64,000 bases of DNA from Oxalobacteraceae bacterium CAVE-383 (GTDB taxonomy: Bacteria; Pseudomonadota; Gammaproteobacteria; Burkholderiales; Burkholderiaceae_D). Under the pieces are notes generated by a model that did no database searches, was not told the DNA's origin, and worked only from the letters and a program-made list of their open reading frames with translations. The stretch spans positions 1-64,000 of the forward strand of contig REGP01000006.1 of NCBI GenBank assembly GCA_004134995.1. Direction: 5' to 3'. Of this stretch, positions 17,266 through 26,299 are shown piece by piece. Positions within the stretch are counted from its first letter, which is position 1. Every line of letters starts with the position of its first letter. A program made the position numbers and the translations under genes.

Positions 17266-20200
17266 TTATGGCTTCCTGGTGATGGCTGCTTGAGCCGGCA
17301 TGGATGGCATTGGCGTTGTCATTGTAACGCCGGCTCTGCGGCGCGATGCGGCATATCCCGGGAGCGTGCTTTTAGGCAGGGCGGGAAAGCCGGCGAACAG
17401 GAACTCGCTCTGGCCGAATTGCTGCGCCAGATAGATGCAGACCATGACGCAGGAATGACAGATCGGCAGCCGCGAGACGAGCCGTATCCGGCCGACTTCG
17501 CCCGGCTCGTGTTCGCGCAGGATGCGCGCGGCGAGCAGGCGTTCGGTATCGTTCGCGCGGCTCTGTTCCGAGAAAAGCGGCGTCAGGTTCGGCAGGCACG
17601 GCAGTGTTATCGGCACGGTGTCGGCGGCGCCGGTGACGGCGACATAGCGATGCGGATTGGCCATCGCCTCGGCGCTTTGCCGGGGAGGCGCAATGGTGCC
17701 GGATACGGCGTGGTAGATGACGCGCCGGCCGTTTCGAAGATCGACCAGGGCGATTGCGAAATTCCTGCTCTGGAAAACACGGTGGAATTCGTTGCTGATG
17801 AGCTGGGCGCGGCGATTCGGCATGCCGAAAGCCGGCGGCAGTGGCGCGTCGGCCGGATGCGGCGCGAAGACGGCGTCAAAATTGAAGTCCGCATATATTC
17901 TGGAAAACAGATCGAGCGTCTGACGCAGTTCGTGGTCGACATAGGCAAGCAGGCCGGTGCCGGAAGGAACATAGGCCGGAATATGGATATCTTCGAAATG
18001 AAAATTTGCGCGCCGCAGCGAAAAGGCGTCGGTCATGTGCGCGACCAGCCGCGCGGTCAATTCAGGCGATCTGAGCAGATTCGTGAATGCGGCCGACAGA
18101 TCCGCCCGGACGGCTGCCGGCGGCGGCGTGGTGGCGTCGGCATCAGCGTCGGCGTCGGCCTGGGCCTCGGCCGGCAGGATGCATTGCGACAGGGCGTGCG
18201 TGACCGTGACGGAATCCTCACCGAACAGCCGCTGGTTTTCCGCCTCGCGGTTCAGCGCATCCAGCACGATTCCGGCGGCTTCGCTGTTCTGCAGCACGGA
18301 AATATAAAAGGGCGTGAAGCGGTCGTCGACATGCACCGCGAACGGACGCGTCAGCACCGTTGTCCTCGCGCTTTCCTGCACGGTAAATTGTTGTATCGCG
18401 GCCGGATCGTCCTCGTGCGTCATCTGGACGGCCCGGCGGGTGGCGGCAGAGGCGGCAGGTGTGGCAGATGAAGCCGGCGGAGCAGGCAGCTCGAAGCGAT
18501 AGTAGATGTTTTCCGCAATTTCCACCAGGCCGCTTGCGCCGCGTCCATCGCCGGACGGCAGCGAAAAAAAATCCCGCCGGACGCGGGTGCGAACGGAAGA
18601 TGGTTCGCCATCGTCCGGCGCGGCAGGGCCTTCTTCGGTACAAAGTTCGTATTCGATCATCGGGCGCCGGTTGGGTGCGCCATGGATCAGATCGGCCGTC
18701 ATGTTCGCTTGCAGGGGCGCAATCGCGGGAATGCGCTGGCCGCTGGCGCTGGCCGGGGTCAGCGGCTCGTAGTGGCTCGTAAGCGGCATATTGGAAGCGC
18801 CGCCCGGGTCGCTGCGGCGGATGTTTCGATCGAACAGCATCTGGTCGATGATGACCAGCTCGCGTCCCGCATAACTGCCCCGGTTCGCGCTGCGGAACAG
18901 GGTTTGCTCGCGCCTCGGAAGCTGGTTTTGGCGGCCCTCGATCGGCGTCAATTGAATAAATGCTTCCGGTATTGCAGCGCGGTGGTCGAAGGCTTGCCAT
19001 TCCACGCCGTCGCCGTCGGGTTCGACGGTATGTGTCTGTGGGCAGACCCTGCTTCGGCCGGACGATTTCAACGCGCCTCGCGTTTCGCGGCAGTGCGGCG
19101 CGTTGTCGTTCTCCCATTGGATCAGCGCCAGCGGGCGCAATTGCGGCGTGGCATCGAACAGATCGAGCTGGTAATACGCGCCGTCCAGCTCGAACGTATG
19201 GATGCCCAGCGCTTCCTGGTCGGATGCGTGGACGCGGCCGAGATGCCCGACCCCGGCAAGATCGAAGCGCAGCCCGATCTGGCTGCCGTCATCGCCGCGC
19301 ATGGTCTGCGCCGAAAAGACGGAATGCCGCAGGCCGCGCACATGTTCCCGGTCGAGCGAGGCGACGATGCCTTGCATGGCGGGATCGGTTCGCAGCAAGC
19401 CGGCCAGCACGGCGGGAAAGCCGGCCGGGGCCGGTATTGGCCTCGCCGTGGCGTGCCGCGATGCGGTAAAGCGGAGCGCCGCTCTGCGCGCCGATGCGGG
19501 ATCGATCTCTCTGGCGAGAAGTTTTTCTCTCATCGCAACATAAAAATATTGCACCGGCCGGATGCGCGTAAGCTGCCGGTCCGCATCCGATAATTGCAAA
19601 CCGCAGGCGGCCAGGTCGGCGTCGAGATGCATCGGATCGCCGGCAGCGAAGCAGGGGGAAAACGGCAGCGAGGCCAGCCGGATTTTTTCTATCGCGTCCG
19701 ACATTGCCGGCGATGCCATATCGATATGCCTTGCAACTTCAAGGAGGCGGACCCGCAACGAGAGAGCGGCGTTGTCAGGATCGGAAGCATCTGGCGCCGG
19801 GTCTTCCATCGCGGTCGCGACATAGGCCGCATAGGCATTCGGCAGGCCGGGGGGATCGAAATAGCGCGGCCATTCGGCGACGATGTGCTCTGTCAGCGAC
19901 AGCGCGATGTCATCCGGCGCCGAAAGCCGAATCGGCTGGATCAGATTTTCGTTTTCCAGGGAAACGCTATAGCACGCCTGCCGTCCATCGCGGACAAGCT
20001 GGACGATCAGCCCGCGGCTGCAGGTTATCTGCTCCATGCCGGACGATCCAGCTATGTGCTGCAGCTCGAGCCGCGGTTCGCGCCGCAGGCCCCATGGCAG
20101 GATGATTTCCAGTTTTCCCTGTCGCCAGTCGGCCTGCGTTTCGGCGTCGCTGCGCTGCAGGGCTGTCCCGATGGCCGTCGCCAGCGCGGCTATTTGGGGC

Positions 20201-21705
20201 GCCTGGATCCGGTCCTGGTATTCGTTGAAGATGGTCTCGAAGCCGGCAACGCTGATGCCGTTGGCCTTGAAGAGCCGCCAGCAGTCGTGGTAAAGCGCAT
20301 CGACATAGCGCATGGTCCGCCGGCAAGGGCTCATGGGTTGCAGCCTGCCCCACAGGGGGATGCTGCCGGAACCGCCGGGCGGCAGGCCGAGTTCGCGCAA
20401 TTTCGCCAGTGCGGCTTCTTCCCGCGTTATGGGCGGGCCCGGAAAGCGGCGCATTCCCTCGGCCAGGCCGGTCCATGTGGACTGCCATGCCGCGATTTGC
20501 GCGCGGTCGAATTGCTGCAGCGCCTGTTGCGCGATGCGGACTTGCCCGGGTTCCGGCTGCTGCGTGAGCAGATCGATGCCGCCCTGGGCGTGCGCAAACC
20601 AGAGCGCCGCGGGAATTTGCAGCAGCCGCGCGGTCTCGCCGAATGCCTTGTTGTATTTTGCCCCGGCGATCGCGGTTTCCGCCAGCCGGATCAGCGCCGG
20701 GTAAGGATGGCCGGCGTGGTCGAGGCCCAAGGCGCGCGTCAGATCGATGGCATAGCGCAGCTTGGCATACGCCAGGCCGCCGAGAGTGACATCGGCCGGA
20801 ATGTCGTTGCGCGCCAGCGCCGGCTGCAGGTGCTGTAACGCCATGGAGGCCGCCCAGGCGGCGGTTTTCGCATCGAGCCGGCCACCGCCATATCGGCGCT
20901 GGATCAAATCGCCGGCGAAAGCCTGCTGCGCCTGGATGACGGAGATGTCGGCGCGGGCCAGCGCAAGGAAATCGAAATCGTTGAAGGCGATCTCGCCGGT
21001 TTCGCCGGCGGCCCCCGTCTGGCCCTCCGCGCCGCGCGATGCAAGCATCGCCAGCACCAATTCGCCGACGCGTTCGCGGGCCTGGGCCGCATCGAGAGGA
21101 GGTTCGCCTTGCGGTGGCGGCGGCTTGCACTTCTCGCCGGGCGAGAGCAGGCAGAGCAGGCGCCGCAGTTCCGCCGTATCCGGCAAGGCCCATGTCGGAT
21201 GAGAGTGCGCCGGCAGGGTCTGGCCTGCATACAGAATGGCATGCAGACGCTGGAGCGATATGGCGATGGCGCCCGCGGCGGAGGCCGGCTCGCCCTGTTC
21301 GACGGAAAAGGTCTCCAGCCCATGCAGCAACGCGGTTCTGCGCCGCGTGGCGCCCCCGACGGACGGCCTGGCGCAGGCCGCCGGGCCGCCGCCGGGCCTG
21401 TCGCATGCGGCGGATAATCGCCGCGCGATCGCCGCCAATGCGGGATCGGTGCGCCGACCCGGGGGCGGCGGCAGCTGCATGGCGTTCGGGGTTTGCCGCC
21501 TGTTGCGCGCCAATGCCGGCCTGTCGCGCGGCACGGCGGTATAGCGCATCTGGCGCACCTGCCGATTCAGGACGCCGTTTGAAGCGGACGGGGGCAAGGG
21601 AGAAGAGGAGCCGGCCCCGGCTATCCGGGCTATCGGAAAGGATGGAGCGGCGCTGAAATTGAATGCGGCCGAAGAGGCGGGAGCGGTAATGGGCATGGGC
21701 GTCAT
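17266..21705 (-). CDS. Giant deaminase-tipped protein B (probable effector or toxin), 1479 residues
   Basis: I do not recognise this as a named family. The ATG at 21705 is chosen because it overlaps the stop of the upstream giant gene (ATGA); a longer in-frame reading from 21993 would run far into that gene. Residues 1-120 are Ser/Ala/Pro-rich and look disordered, without signal peptide or membrane helix. A long helical scaffold (about 180-800) includes NDFDFLA and HLQPALARNDIPAD. A beta-rich part with ENIYYRFELP lies near 1090. The C-terminal 160 residues fit the cytidine-deaminase fold: strand pair RNFAIALVDLRNGRRVIYHA, DTE at 1386-1388 as the [H/C/D]xE motif and CHSC at 1416-1419 as the zinc CxxC motif. 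It is a diverged paralogue of the preceding gene. Intracellular base or nucleotide deamination after delivery is inferred. Confidence 0.8.
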   Translation of the reverse strand: MTPMPITAPASSAAFNFSAAPSFPIARIAGAGSSSPLPPSASNGVLNRQVRQMRYTAVPRDRPALARNRRQTPNAMQLPPPPGRRTDPALAAIARRLSAACDRPGGGPAACARPSVGGATRRRTALLHGLETFSVEQGEPASAAGAIAISLQRLHAILYAGQTLPAHSHPTWALPDTAELRRLLCLLSPGEKCKPPPPQGEPPLDAAQARERVGELVLAMLASRGAEGQTGAAGETGEIAFNDFDFLALARADISVIQAQQAFAGDLIQRRYGGGRLDAKTAAWAASMALQHLQPALARNDIPADVTLGGLAYAKLRYAIDLTRALGLDHAGHPYPALIRLAETAIAGAKYNKAFGETARLLQIPAALWFAHAQGGIDLLTQQPEPGQVRIAQQALQQFDRAQIAAWQSTWTGLAEGMRRFPGPPITREEAALAKLRELGLPPGGSGSIPLWGRLQPMSPCRRTMRYVDALYHDCWRLFKANGISVAGFETIFNEYQDRIQAPQIAALATAIGTALQRSDAETQADWRQGKLEIILPWGLRREPRLELQHIAGSSGMEQITCSRGLIVQLVRDGRQACYSVSLENENLIQPIRLSAPDDIALSLTEHIVAEWPRYFDPPGLPNAYAAYVATAMEDPAPDASDPDNAALSLRVRLLEVARHIDMASPAMSDAIEKIRLASLPFSPCFAAGDPMHLDADLAACGLQLSDADRQLTRIRPVQYFYVAMREKLLAREIDPASARRAALRFTASRHATARPIPAPAGFPAVLAGLLRTDPAMQGIVASLDREHVRGLRHSVFSAQTMRGDDGSQIGLRFDLAGVGHLGRVHASDQEALGIHTFELDGAYYQLDLFDATPQLRPLALIQWENDNAPHCRETRGALKSSGRSRVCPQTHTVEPDGDGVEWQAFDHRAAIPEAFIQLTPIEGRQNQLPRREQTLFRSANRGSYAGRELVIIDQMLFDRNIRRSDPGGASNMPLTSHYEPLTPASASGQRIPAIAPLQANMTADLIHGAPNRRPMIEYELCTEEGPAAPDDGEPSSVRTRVRRDFFSLPSGDGRGASGLVEIAENIYYRFELPAPPASSATPAASAATRRAVQMTHEDDPAAIQQFTVQESARTTVLTRPFAVHVDDRFTPFYISVLQNSEAAGIVLDALNREAENQRLFGEDSVTVTHALSQCILPAEAQADADADADATTPPPAAVRADLSAAFTNLLRSPELTARLVAHMTDAFSLRRANFHFEDIHIPAYVPSGTGLLAYVDHELRQTLDLFSRIYADFNFDAVFAPHPADAPLPPAFGMPNRRAQLISNEFHRVFQSRNFAIALVDLRNGRRVIYHAVSGTIAPPRQSAEAMANPHRYVAVTGAADTVPITLPCLPNLTPLFSEQSRANDTERLLAARILREHEPGEVGRIRLVSRLPICHSCVMVCIYLAQQFGQSEFLFAGFPALPKSTLPGYAASRRRAGVTMTTPMPSMPAQAAITRKP

Positions 21706-24700
21706 TGTCCGGCCGGCAGGGAGAGCGGCGAACGGCCGGCCGGCGCTGCCGCCGCCGCCACTGCCGGGGCAGCGCCGGCAGCGTTTGCGGCCGGTTCGTA
21801 ACGGCTGCGCCCGAGATAGCCGACTTCCAGCGGTATGTCGGGAAAATCCTGGCTGAACGCGGCGAGCGCCTGTTTGCACATGACGCAAGGCGCCATCCGC
21901 GTGACCATTTTGATCGTTTTCGGTCCGCGCACGCCCGCCAGATCGGCGCGCAGCACGGACAGTAACTTGTATTCGGAATCGTCGCCGCGCCAACGCCGGG
22001 TGCGGTTTTCATCGAAGTCGGGGAAACTGCGCGACGGCTCTTCCGGCATTCCTTTCCCGGCCCTGGCTTTCTGACGCAGGACAAATTCGCGGTCGGCATC
22101 GATGTGCGTTTCATCGGCCTCGATGGTCTCCAGCTTGTATCCGTTCCGCCTGTTTTTGGCCTGCTGTTTGCCGGAAACGCTGAAATAGGTTTTTTCCAGG
22201 GACGGCACGCCGTTGCGCAATGCATAAACCTCCGCATAGGCGATATTTCTTCCTCTGAGGATTTCTCTCGCGTGCGTAAAAACCAGTTTGCCGCTGCCGT
22301 TTTCCCAGATGCCGTCGGCCGTCTCGGGGAACAATCGGAGGATGGTTTTCATGGCCTTGTCCCAGGCCGGGCTATCCGGGTCCAGAACGTGAATGTCGAG
22401 GTTGGCGGCGTGCCGGTTGATGGCGGCGGTCAGGCGCTGCTCGAATGCGCGAATGCTGTCATAGCTGTGAAACTGATCGCGCAGCAGGTGATCGAAATGG
22501 GATTTGATATCGGCGAATTCCGCTATTTCCATCACCTGCCGCGGATCGCGGATATACGCATCCAGCGCGGTGGCGGCGCGGATGGCATCTTCGCCATGCA
22601 GGGATGAAATCTTGTCCAGCAGGGCGCGATACGGCGCCAGGTCGTACTGCCGGTACAGGCGCAGCAGGCTGCCCGAACCGGTATGGCTCAGTTCCATCGG
22701 GAAAGTGCGCGCCGCCGTGCGGCGCCGCTGTTGTTCGAGGTTTTCAATCTGGAACGCGCGGTAAGCGTCGATCTCGTCGGCGCTGGCTTCGGCCAGGGAT
22801 ACGCGCCTGGCGTCGGCCGCGGCCGAGTTGGCGCTGGCAATCGGGAAGTCGACCCGGATATAGTCGCCGTCCAGCCGTATCATGCCGCGGTAGATGTTGT
22901 TGTTCTGTTCGTCGACGTCCAGGTAAGTGCCGTAGTACGCACGGATTTTGCATTGCACGATGCCGTTCGACATCACGAATTCGACCGCCTTGACATCGTC
23001 CCCGGCCGCGTTCGGATATGAAACCAGCCGCCCGCTTGCCGGCAGCAGCGTGTCGGGCGCTTCAAGCGAGAATCGGTTGTATTTGTCGCCGATGCTTTCG
23101 GCTTTCGGCACACCCGCCTTGGTCACCCTGATTTCGTAGGCGTCGTCCGCCATCAGAACGATGCGGCGCGTCTTTCCGCCAATGGAAACCGCCTTGGGAT
23201 AGGCATCGAGCACCGGCGCGACAAAGAATTTTTCCTGCGTTCCCAACCGGTATTGGCAGATTTTCTTTTGGTGCCTGTCGAAATCGAGCCGATAGCCCCG
23301 CTCCGCCCTGCCGGCTTCGATGGCCAGATCCGTGACCAGGATGCACGCCGTATCGCCGACGCTGCGGGACGGCCTGCACCGCCGCATTTCACTCAGCATG
23401 AGATCGGCTCTGACCAGCCTCGACGGCATGGCGGCGTCATGCGCATAGACGACGCCGTTTATCCTGTACAGCTCGATGTTTTCGTCCAGCGCATTGTAGG
23501 GCGATGCATATTTGAGATAGGGCAGCGCCCGGACCTCGGCCTTGGGCGGCAAGGAAAAACCGAAAAATTCATCCGGGTGGCCGATCGACAGCGCGCCTTC
23601 ATGGCGCGCCTTGGGTCCCGCATTGCGCAAGGCAGCGGCCGCGGACGAATAAGGTTTCGATCCGGCGCGCACATATTCGGCCAGCAATTTGGCGGTATGC
23701 CGCGTATGTGGATTGCGTTGCAGCAGCCGCATCAGTTCGCCGCTGAAATGCCTGTTCTCCGCCATGCGCTTGGCCAGCGAGAAAAATTTTCGCGACTGGC
23801 CGAATAACTGATAGCTCAACTCGAAGCCGGGGTCGCCGATGCGTAAAAGATCCTTGCCCAGTCCCTGCGCAAAATTCCTTCCGGCTTCGCCGAGCGGCGC
23901 TTGCATGCGGCGGGCGATCGCGCCGGTGGCTGCCCATGCGCCATGCCTGGCGAAAACTTCCGTGAGTTCGCCGACGGCGGCAGGCGACAGCAATTTGGCC
24001 GGCAGCCGCGCCAGCGCCTGGCCGCTCTTGACGAATCGCGACATCAGCGGCATGACGATCCCGTAGGCGTCCAGCGCGCATGGAACGACCGCCTCTTCAT
24101 GCCGCTCTTCGACAATCGAACTGACGCAGTCGTAGCCAGGGATCAGGCCCAATAGAAAGTCCTGGATCTGTTCGACGGTTTTCCGGTGGGCGGTGCGTTC
24201 ATAGCCGAAATCGAAGATTTCCTGGCGCGTGAAGGCGGCCAGCGCCGCGGCGGTTTCATCGAAGCGGCGGGTCGGCCGACCGGTGGGAAAGGCAGCGAGT
24301 TCCGTGACGTTCGCGCGCGTCTTTATCGCGCCGCCGATCGTTTTGCCCAATGCCTCGGGATGGAAAAACGCGTCGCGATGCGCATCGATATAGCGGTCGA
24401 TCCCGGCCGGCTCGATGCGTCGCGCCATGGTCGCATTGCCGGGTTCCGTCGATATCAGGAAATAGCGGCGTTCCGCGGCGGAATGCGCCGCGAACAGCAG
24501 GCTGCGCTTGCCGGCCAGCACGACCTCTTTCGTGATCGACGGATCGCCGCTGAAGGTATAGGCGACGTGCGGCATATATTTGGTGGCGGTCATGGTGGCC
24601 TGCAGCAGCCGGACGGGATTGTTGCGCCAGAATTGATAGTCGTCCTGATCGAGTTCCTCGACCGCATAGCGCAGGAGGACCGCCAGCGACTGCCGGTATC

Positions 24701-26141
24701 TTCGGTGCCAGGTTTCGAAGGCCGTTCGATACGCCTGGTCGAGGTCCGGAAGATGGCCGGAATAATCCATGGGCAGCAGGTCCCTGGCGCTTTCCAGGCA
24801 ATCGTCCAGATAGAACTGCAAGATGGTCTTGCTCTGGCCGAAGCAGGAGTCGATCCCGATATCGGCGACGCCTGCGAAGGCAGGATCCATGCCGGTCTGG
24901 CGCAGCAATCGTTGCGCAATATCGCCGCGCATGGGCGGCGCGATCTTCAGATCGGCAATTGCCTGTTGCAGGGGCGCGTATTGCGCTTGGCGGCGTTTCG
25001 CCTGCAGCTTGTGCAACGCCTGGAAGGCGATGCCGTAGGCGTCCGGCGCGAGCGGCCGGCGCAGATCGATGAAATTTTCCGCATGCGCATGCAGCAATGC
25101 CGATTGAAGTTGCGGTATGAAAACCTCATGGGAAAACGTTGCGTCCGCGGAAAAGGTATCGCGGATCGCCTCGGCGGCCTCTCTGGTTTCATCCAGGCCG
25201 AGCCACGGCGCATACAGGCCCGCATCGATAAGCAGATGGATATCGGCCTGAATCAGGATGAATTCCGGGCTGCCATAGGGAAGGCCGCCGATATCCTTGT
25301 GCAGCAAGGCGGGATCGAGGCGTTCGAGCAGTTGGCATGCCAGCCAATGCAGGGCCTCGGGGTTGGTTTCCAATGCCGAAAAACGTTGCCGCAAATGCGC
25401 CTTGAATGCATCTCGGACCAAGGCCGCCGGCTGCAGGATATGGGGTGCGCCGCCGAGAAAATCGTAATCGGCGATCCTGAATTCTTCGCTTTCGATATCG
25501 AGTTCCAGAAGCCGCTGCAGCAGGCCCCGCAGCATCGGCATGCGGCTCTGCTCGGCAGGCGGTTCTCCGCCGGCATGTTCCAGCAAAAGATCCAGCTTGC
25601 CGGTATCGCGGCAAGCGCCGGCGCTCCATTCCAGCGGACCGGCCAGCGCCTGCGGGAATGCCGGATTTTTGCAGAGATCGTCGTAAAGATAAGCGATCAT
25701 GCGCGCGGGATCCTCGAATAATCGATGGCGCGCTTCTCTGTTCGCCCGGCCTTTCAGCGAGACGTTGGTTTCCCTGAAATAGTCGCGAAATGCGATTTTA
25801 GCTTCGCGGTGGCGCGAGGTTTGATGGCGGCCTTGATGCGAATGCCGCGATTCCGGCGCGCCGTGGCCGGCGTATGGCGCCGGCGTGTCCGGCGTGAACG
25901 CGGAGGAAGGCGTTGCCGGGATGGTGCTTGCGTGCGGATGGCGCGTGGGGCGATAGGCGGTGGCAGTCGATTGTTGACGGTTCGGCTGGGAATATCGGAA
26001 GACCTGCCCGGCTGCGCGGGCAAGCGGCGAGGCGGTGGAGGCAGTAGAGGCGGGCGAGCTTGCCGATGTGTTTGCGTATGTTGGAAGCGGGAGGGGAGAT
26101 GCCGTGACGGTGAGGTTTCCGACTGTGCTCAGACCATGCAT
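21702..26141 (-). CDS. Giant deaminase-tipped protein A (probable effector or toxin), 1479 residues
   Basis: This is the first gene of a coupled pair. A promoter-like TTGACA-N17-TAGACT lies at 26172-26200. Residues 1-115 are low-complexity Ser/Thr/Ala/Pro/His, with no Sec signal. The helical scaffold holds ADYDFLGG and LDPALLHKDIGGLPYGSPEF (about 225-300), which match DFDFL and LQPALARNDI in the downstream paralogue. A beta-rich middle (about 870-1130) ends in GDYIRVDFP. The C-terminal domain shows AYAEVYALRNG, DSE at 1388-1390 and APCVMC with cysteines 1419 and 1422, the [H/C/D]xE plus PCxxC signature of the deaminase superfamily used by many toxins. A poorly conserved Ala/Pro tail follows. 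There is no adjacent immunity gene or secretion apparatus, so a host-directed effector is as likely as an interbacterial toxin. Function is inference. Confidence 0.82.
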   Translation of the reverse strand: MHGLSTVGNLTVTASPLPLPTYANTSASSPASTASTASPLARAAGQVFRYSQPNRQQSTATAYRPTRHPHASTIPATPSSAFTPDTPAPYAGHGAPESRHSHQGRHQTSRHREAKIAFRDYFRETNVSLKGRANREARHRLFEDPARMIAYLYDDLCKNPAFPQALAGPLEWSAGACRDTGKLDLLLEHAGGEPPAEQSRMPMLRGLLQRLLELDIESEEFRIADYDFLGGAPHILQPAALVRDAFKAHLRQRFSALETNPEALHWLACQLLERLDPALLHKDIGGLPYGSPEFILIQADIHLLIDAGLYAPWLGLDETREAAEAIRDTFSADATFSHEVFIPQLQSALLHAHAENFIDLRRPLAPDAYGIAFQALHKLQAKRRQAQYAPLQQAIADLKIAPPMRGDIAQRLLRQTGMDPAFAGVADIGIDSCFGQSKTILQFYLDDCLESARDLLPMDYSGHLPDLDQAYRTAFETWHRRYRQSLAVLLRYAVEELDQDDYQFWRNNPVRLLQATMTATKYMPHVAYTFSGDPSITKEVVLAGKRSLLFAAHSAAERRYFLISTEPGNATMARRIEPAGIDRYIDAHRDAFFHPEALGKTIGGAIKTRANVTELAAFPTGRPTRRFDETAAALAAFTRQEIFDFGYERTAHRKTVEQIQDFLLGLIPGYDCVSSIVEERHEEAVVPCALDAYGIVMPLMSRFVKSGQALARLPAKLLSPAAVGELTEVFARHGAWAATGAIARRMQAPLGEAGRNFAQGLGKDLLRIGDPGFELSYQLFGQSRKFFSLAKRMAENRHFSGELMRLLQRNPHTRHTAKLLAEYVRAGSKPYSSAAAALRNAGPKARHEGALSIGHPDEFFGFSLPPKAEVRALPYLKYASPYNALDENIELYRINGVVYAHDAAMPSRLVRADLMLSEMRRCRPSRSVGDTACILVTDLAIEAGRAERGYRLDFDRHQKKICQYRLGTQEKFFVAPVLDAYPKAVSIGGKTRRIVLMADDAYEIRVTKAGVPKAESIGDKYNRFSLEAPDTLLPASGRLVSYPNAAGDDVKAVEFVMSNGIVQCKIRAYYGTYLDVDEQNNNIYRGMIRLDGDYIRVDFPIASANSAAADARRVSLAEASADEIDAYRAFQIENLEQQRRRTAARTFPMELSHTGSGSLLRLYRQYDLAPYRALLDKISSLHGEDAIRAATALDAYIRDPRQVMEIAEFADIKSHFDHLLRDQFHSYDSIRAFEQRLTAAINRHAANLDIHVLDPDSPAWDKAMKTILRLFPETADGIWENGSGKLVFTHAREILRGRNIAYAEVYALRNGVPSLEKTYFSVSGKQQAKNRRNGYKLETIEADETHIDADREFVLRQKARAGKGMPEEPSRSFPDFDENRTRRWRGDDSEYKLLSVLRADLAGVRGPKTIKMVTRMAPCVMCKQALAAFSQDFPDIPLEVGYLGRSRYEPAANAAGAAPAVAAAAAPAGRSPLSLPAGQ

Positions 26142-26171
26142 AGTGAAAGCCCTTCTTTAAAAAAAGGGGCG

Positions 26172-26200
26172 AGTCTAGGACAGCGTTTTTACCCTGTCAA
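26172..26200 (-). promoter_or_regulatory. Sigma70-like promoter of the giant gene pair
   Basis: On the minus strand: TTGACA (exact -35), 17-base spacer, TAGACT (4 of 6 for -10). The start site would be near 26165, about 25 bases before the ATG at 26141, with AAGAAGG as Shine-Dalgarno between. I see no TTCG-N16-TTCG (HrpB-type) box here. Confidence 0.6.
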
Positions 26201-26299
26201 AGTAATCACGACATAATCAGAATAGTCCGACATGAAACGCAAGTTTTCGCGCTTCGGGTTTTTATGGCGGTGGATTTTTGCGGGATATGTTCCGGCGGA

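Noticed and set aside
21706..21993. Upstream extension of giant protein B
   Set aside because: It lies within the deaminase domain of protein A in another frame; the ATGA overlap at 21705 is a far better start.
19967..22237. Long minus-strand frame of 756 codons across both giant genes
   Set aside because: It is a third frame in GC-rich coding DNA with Arg/Ala/Gln-rich composition and no conserved motifs.
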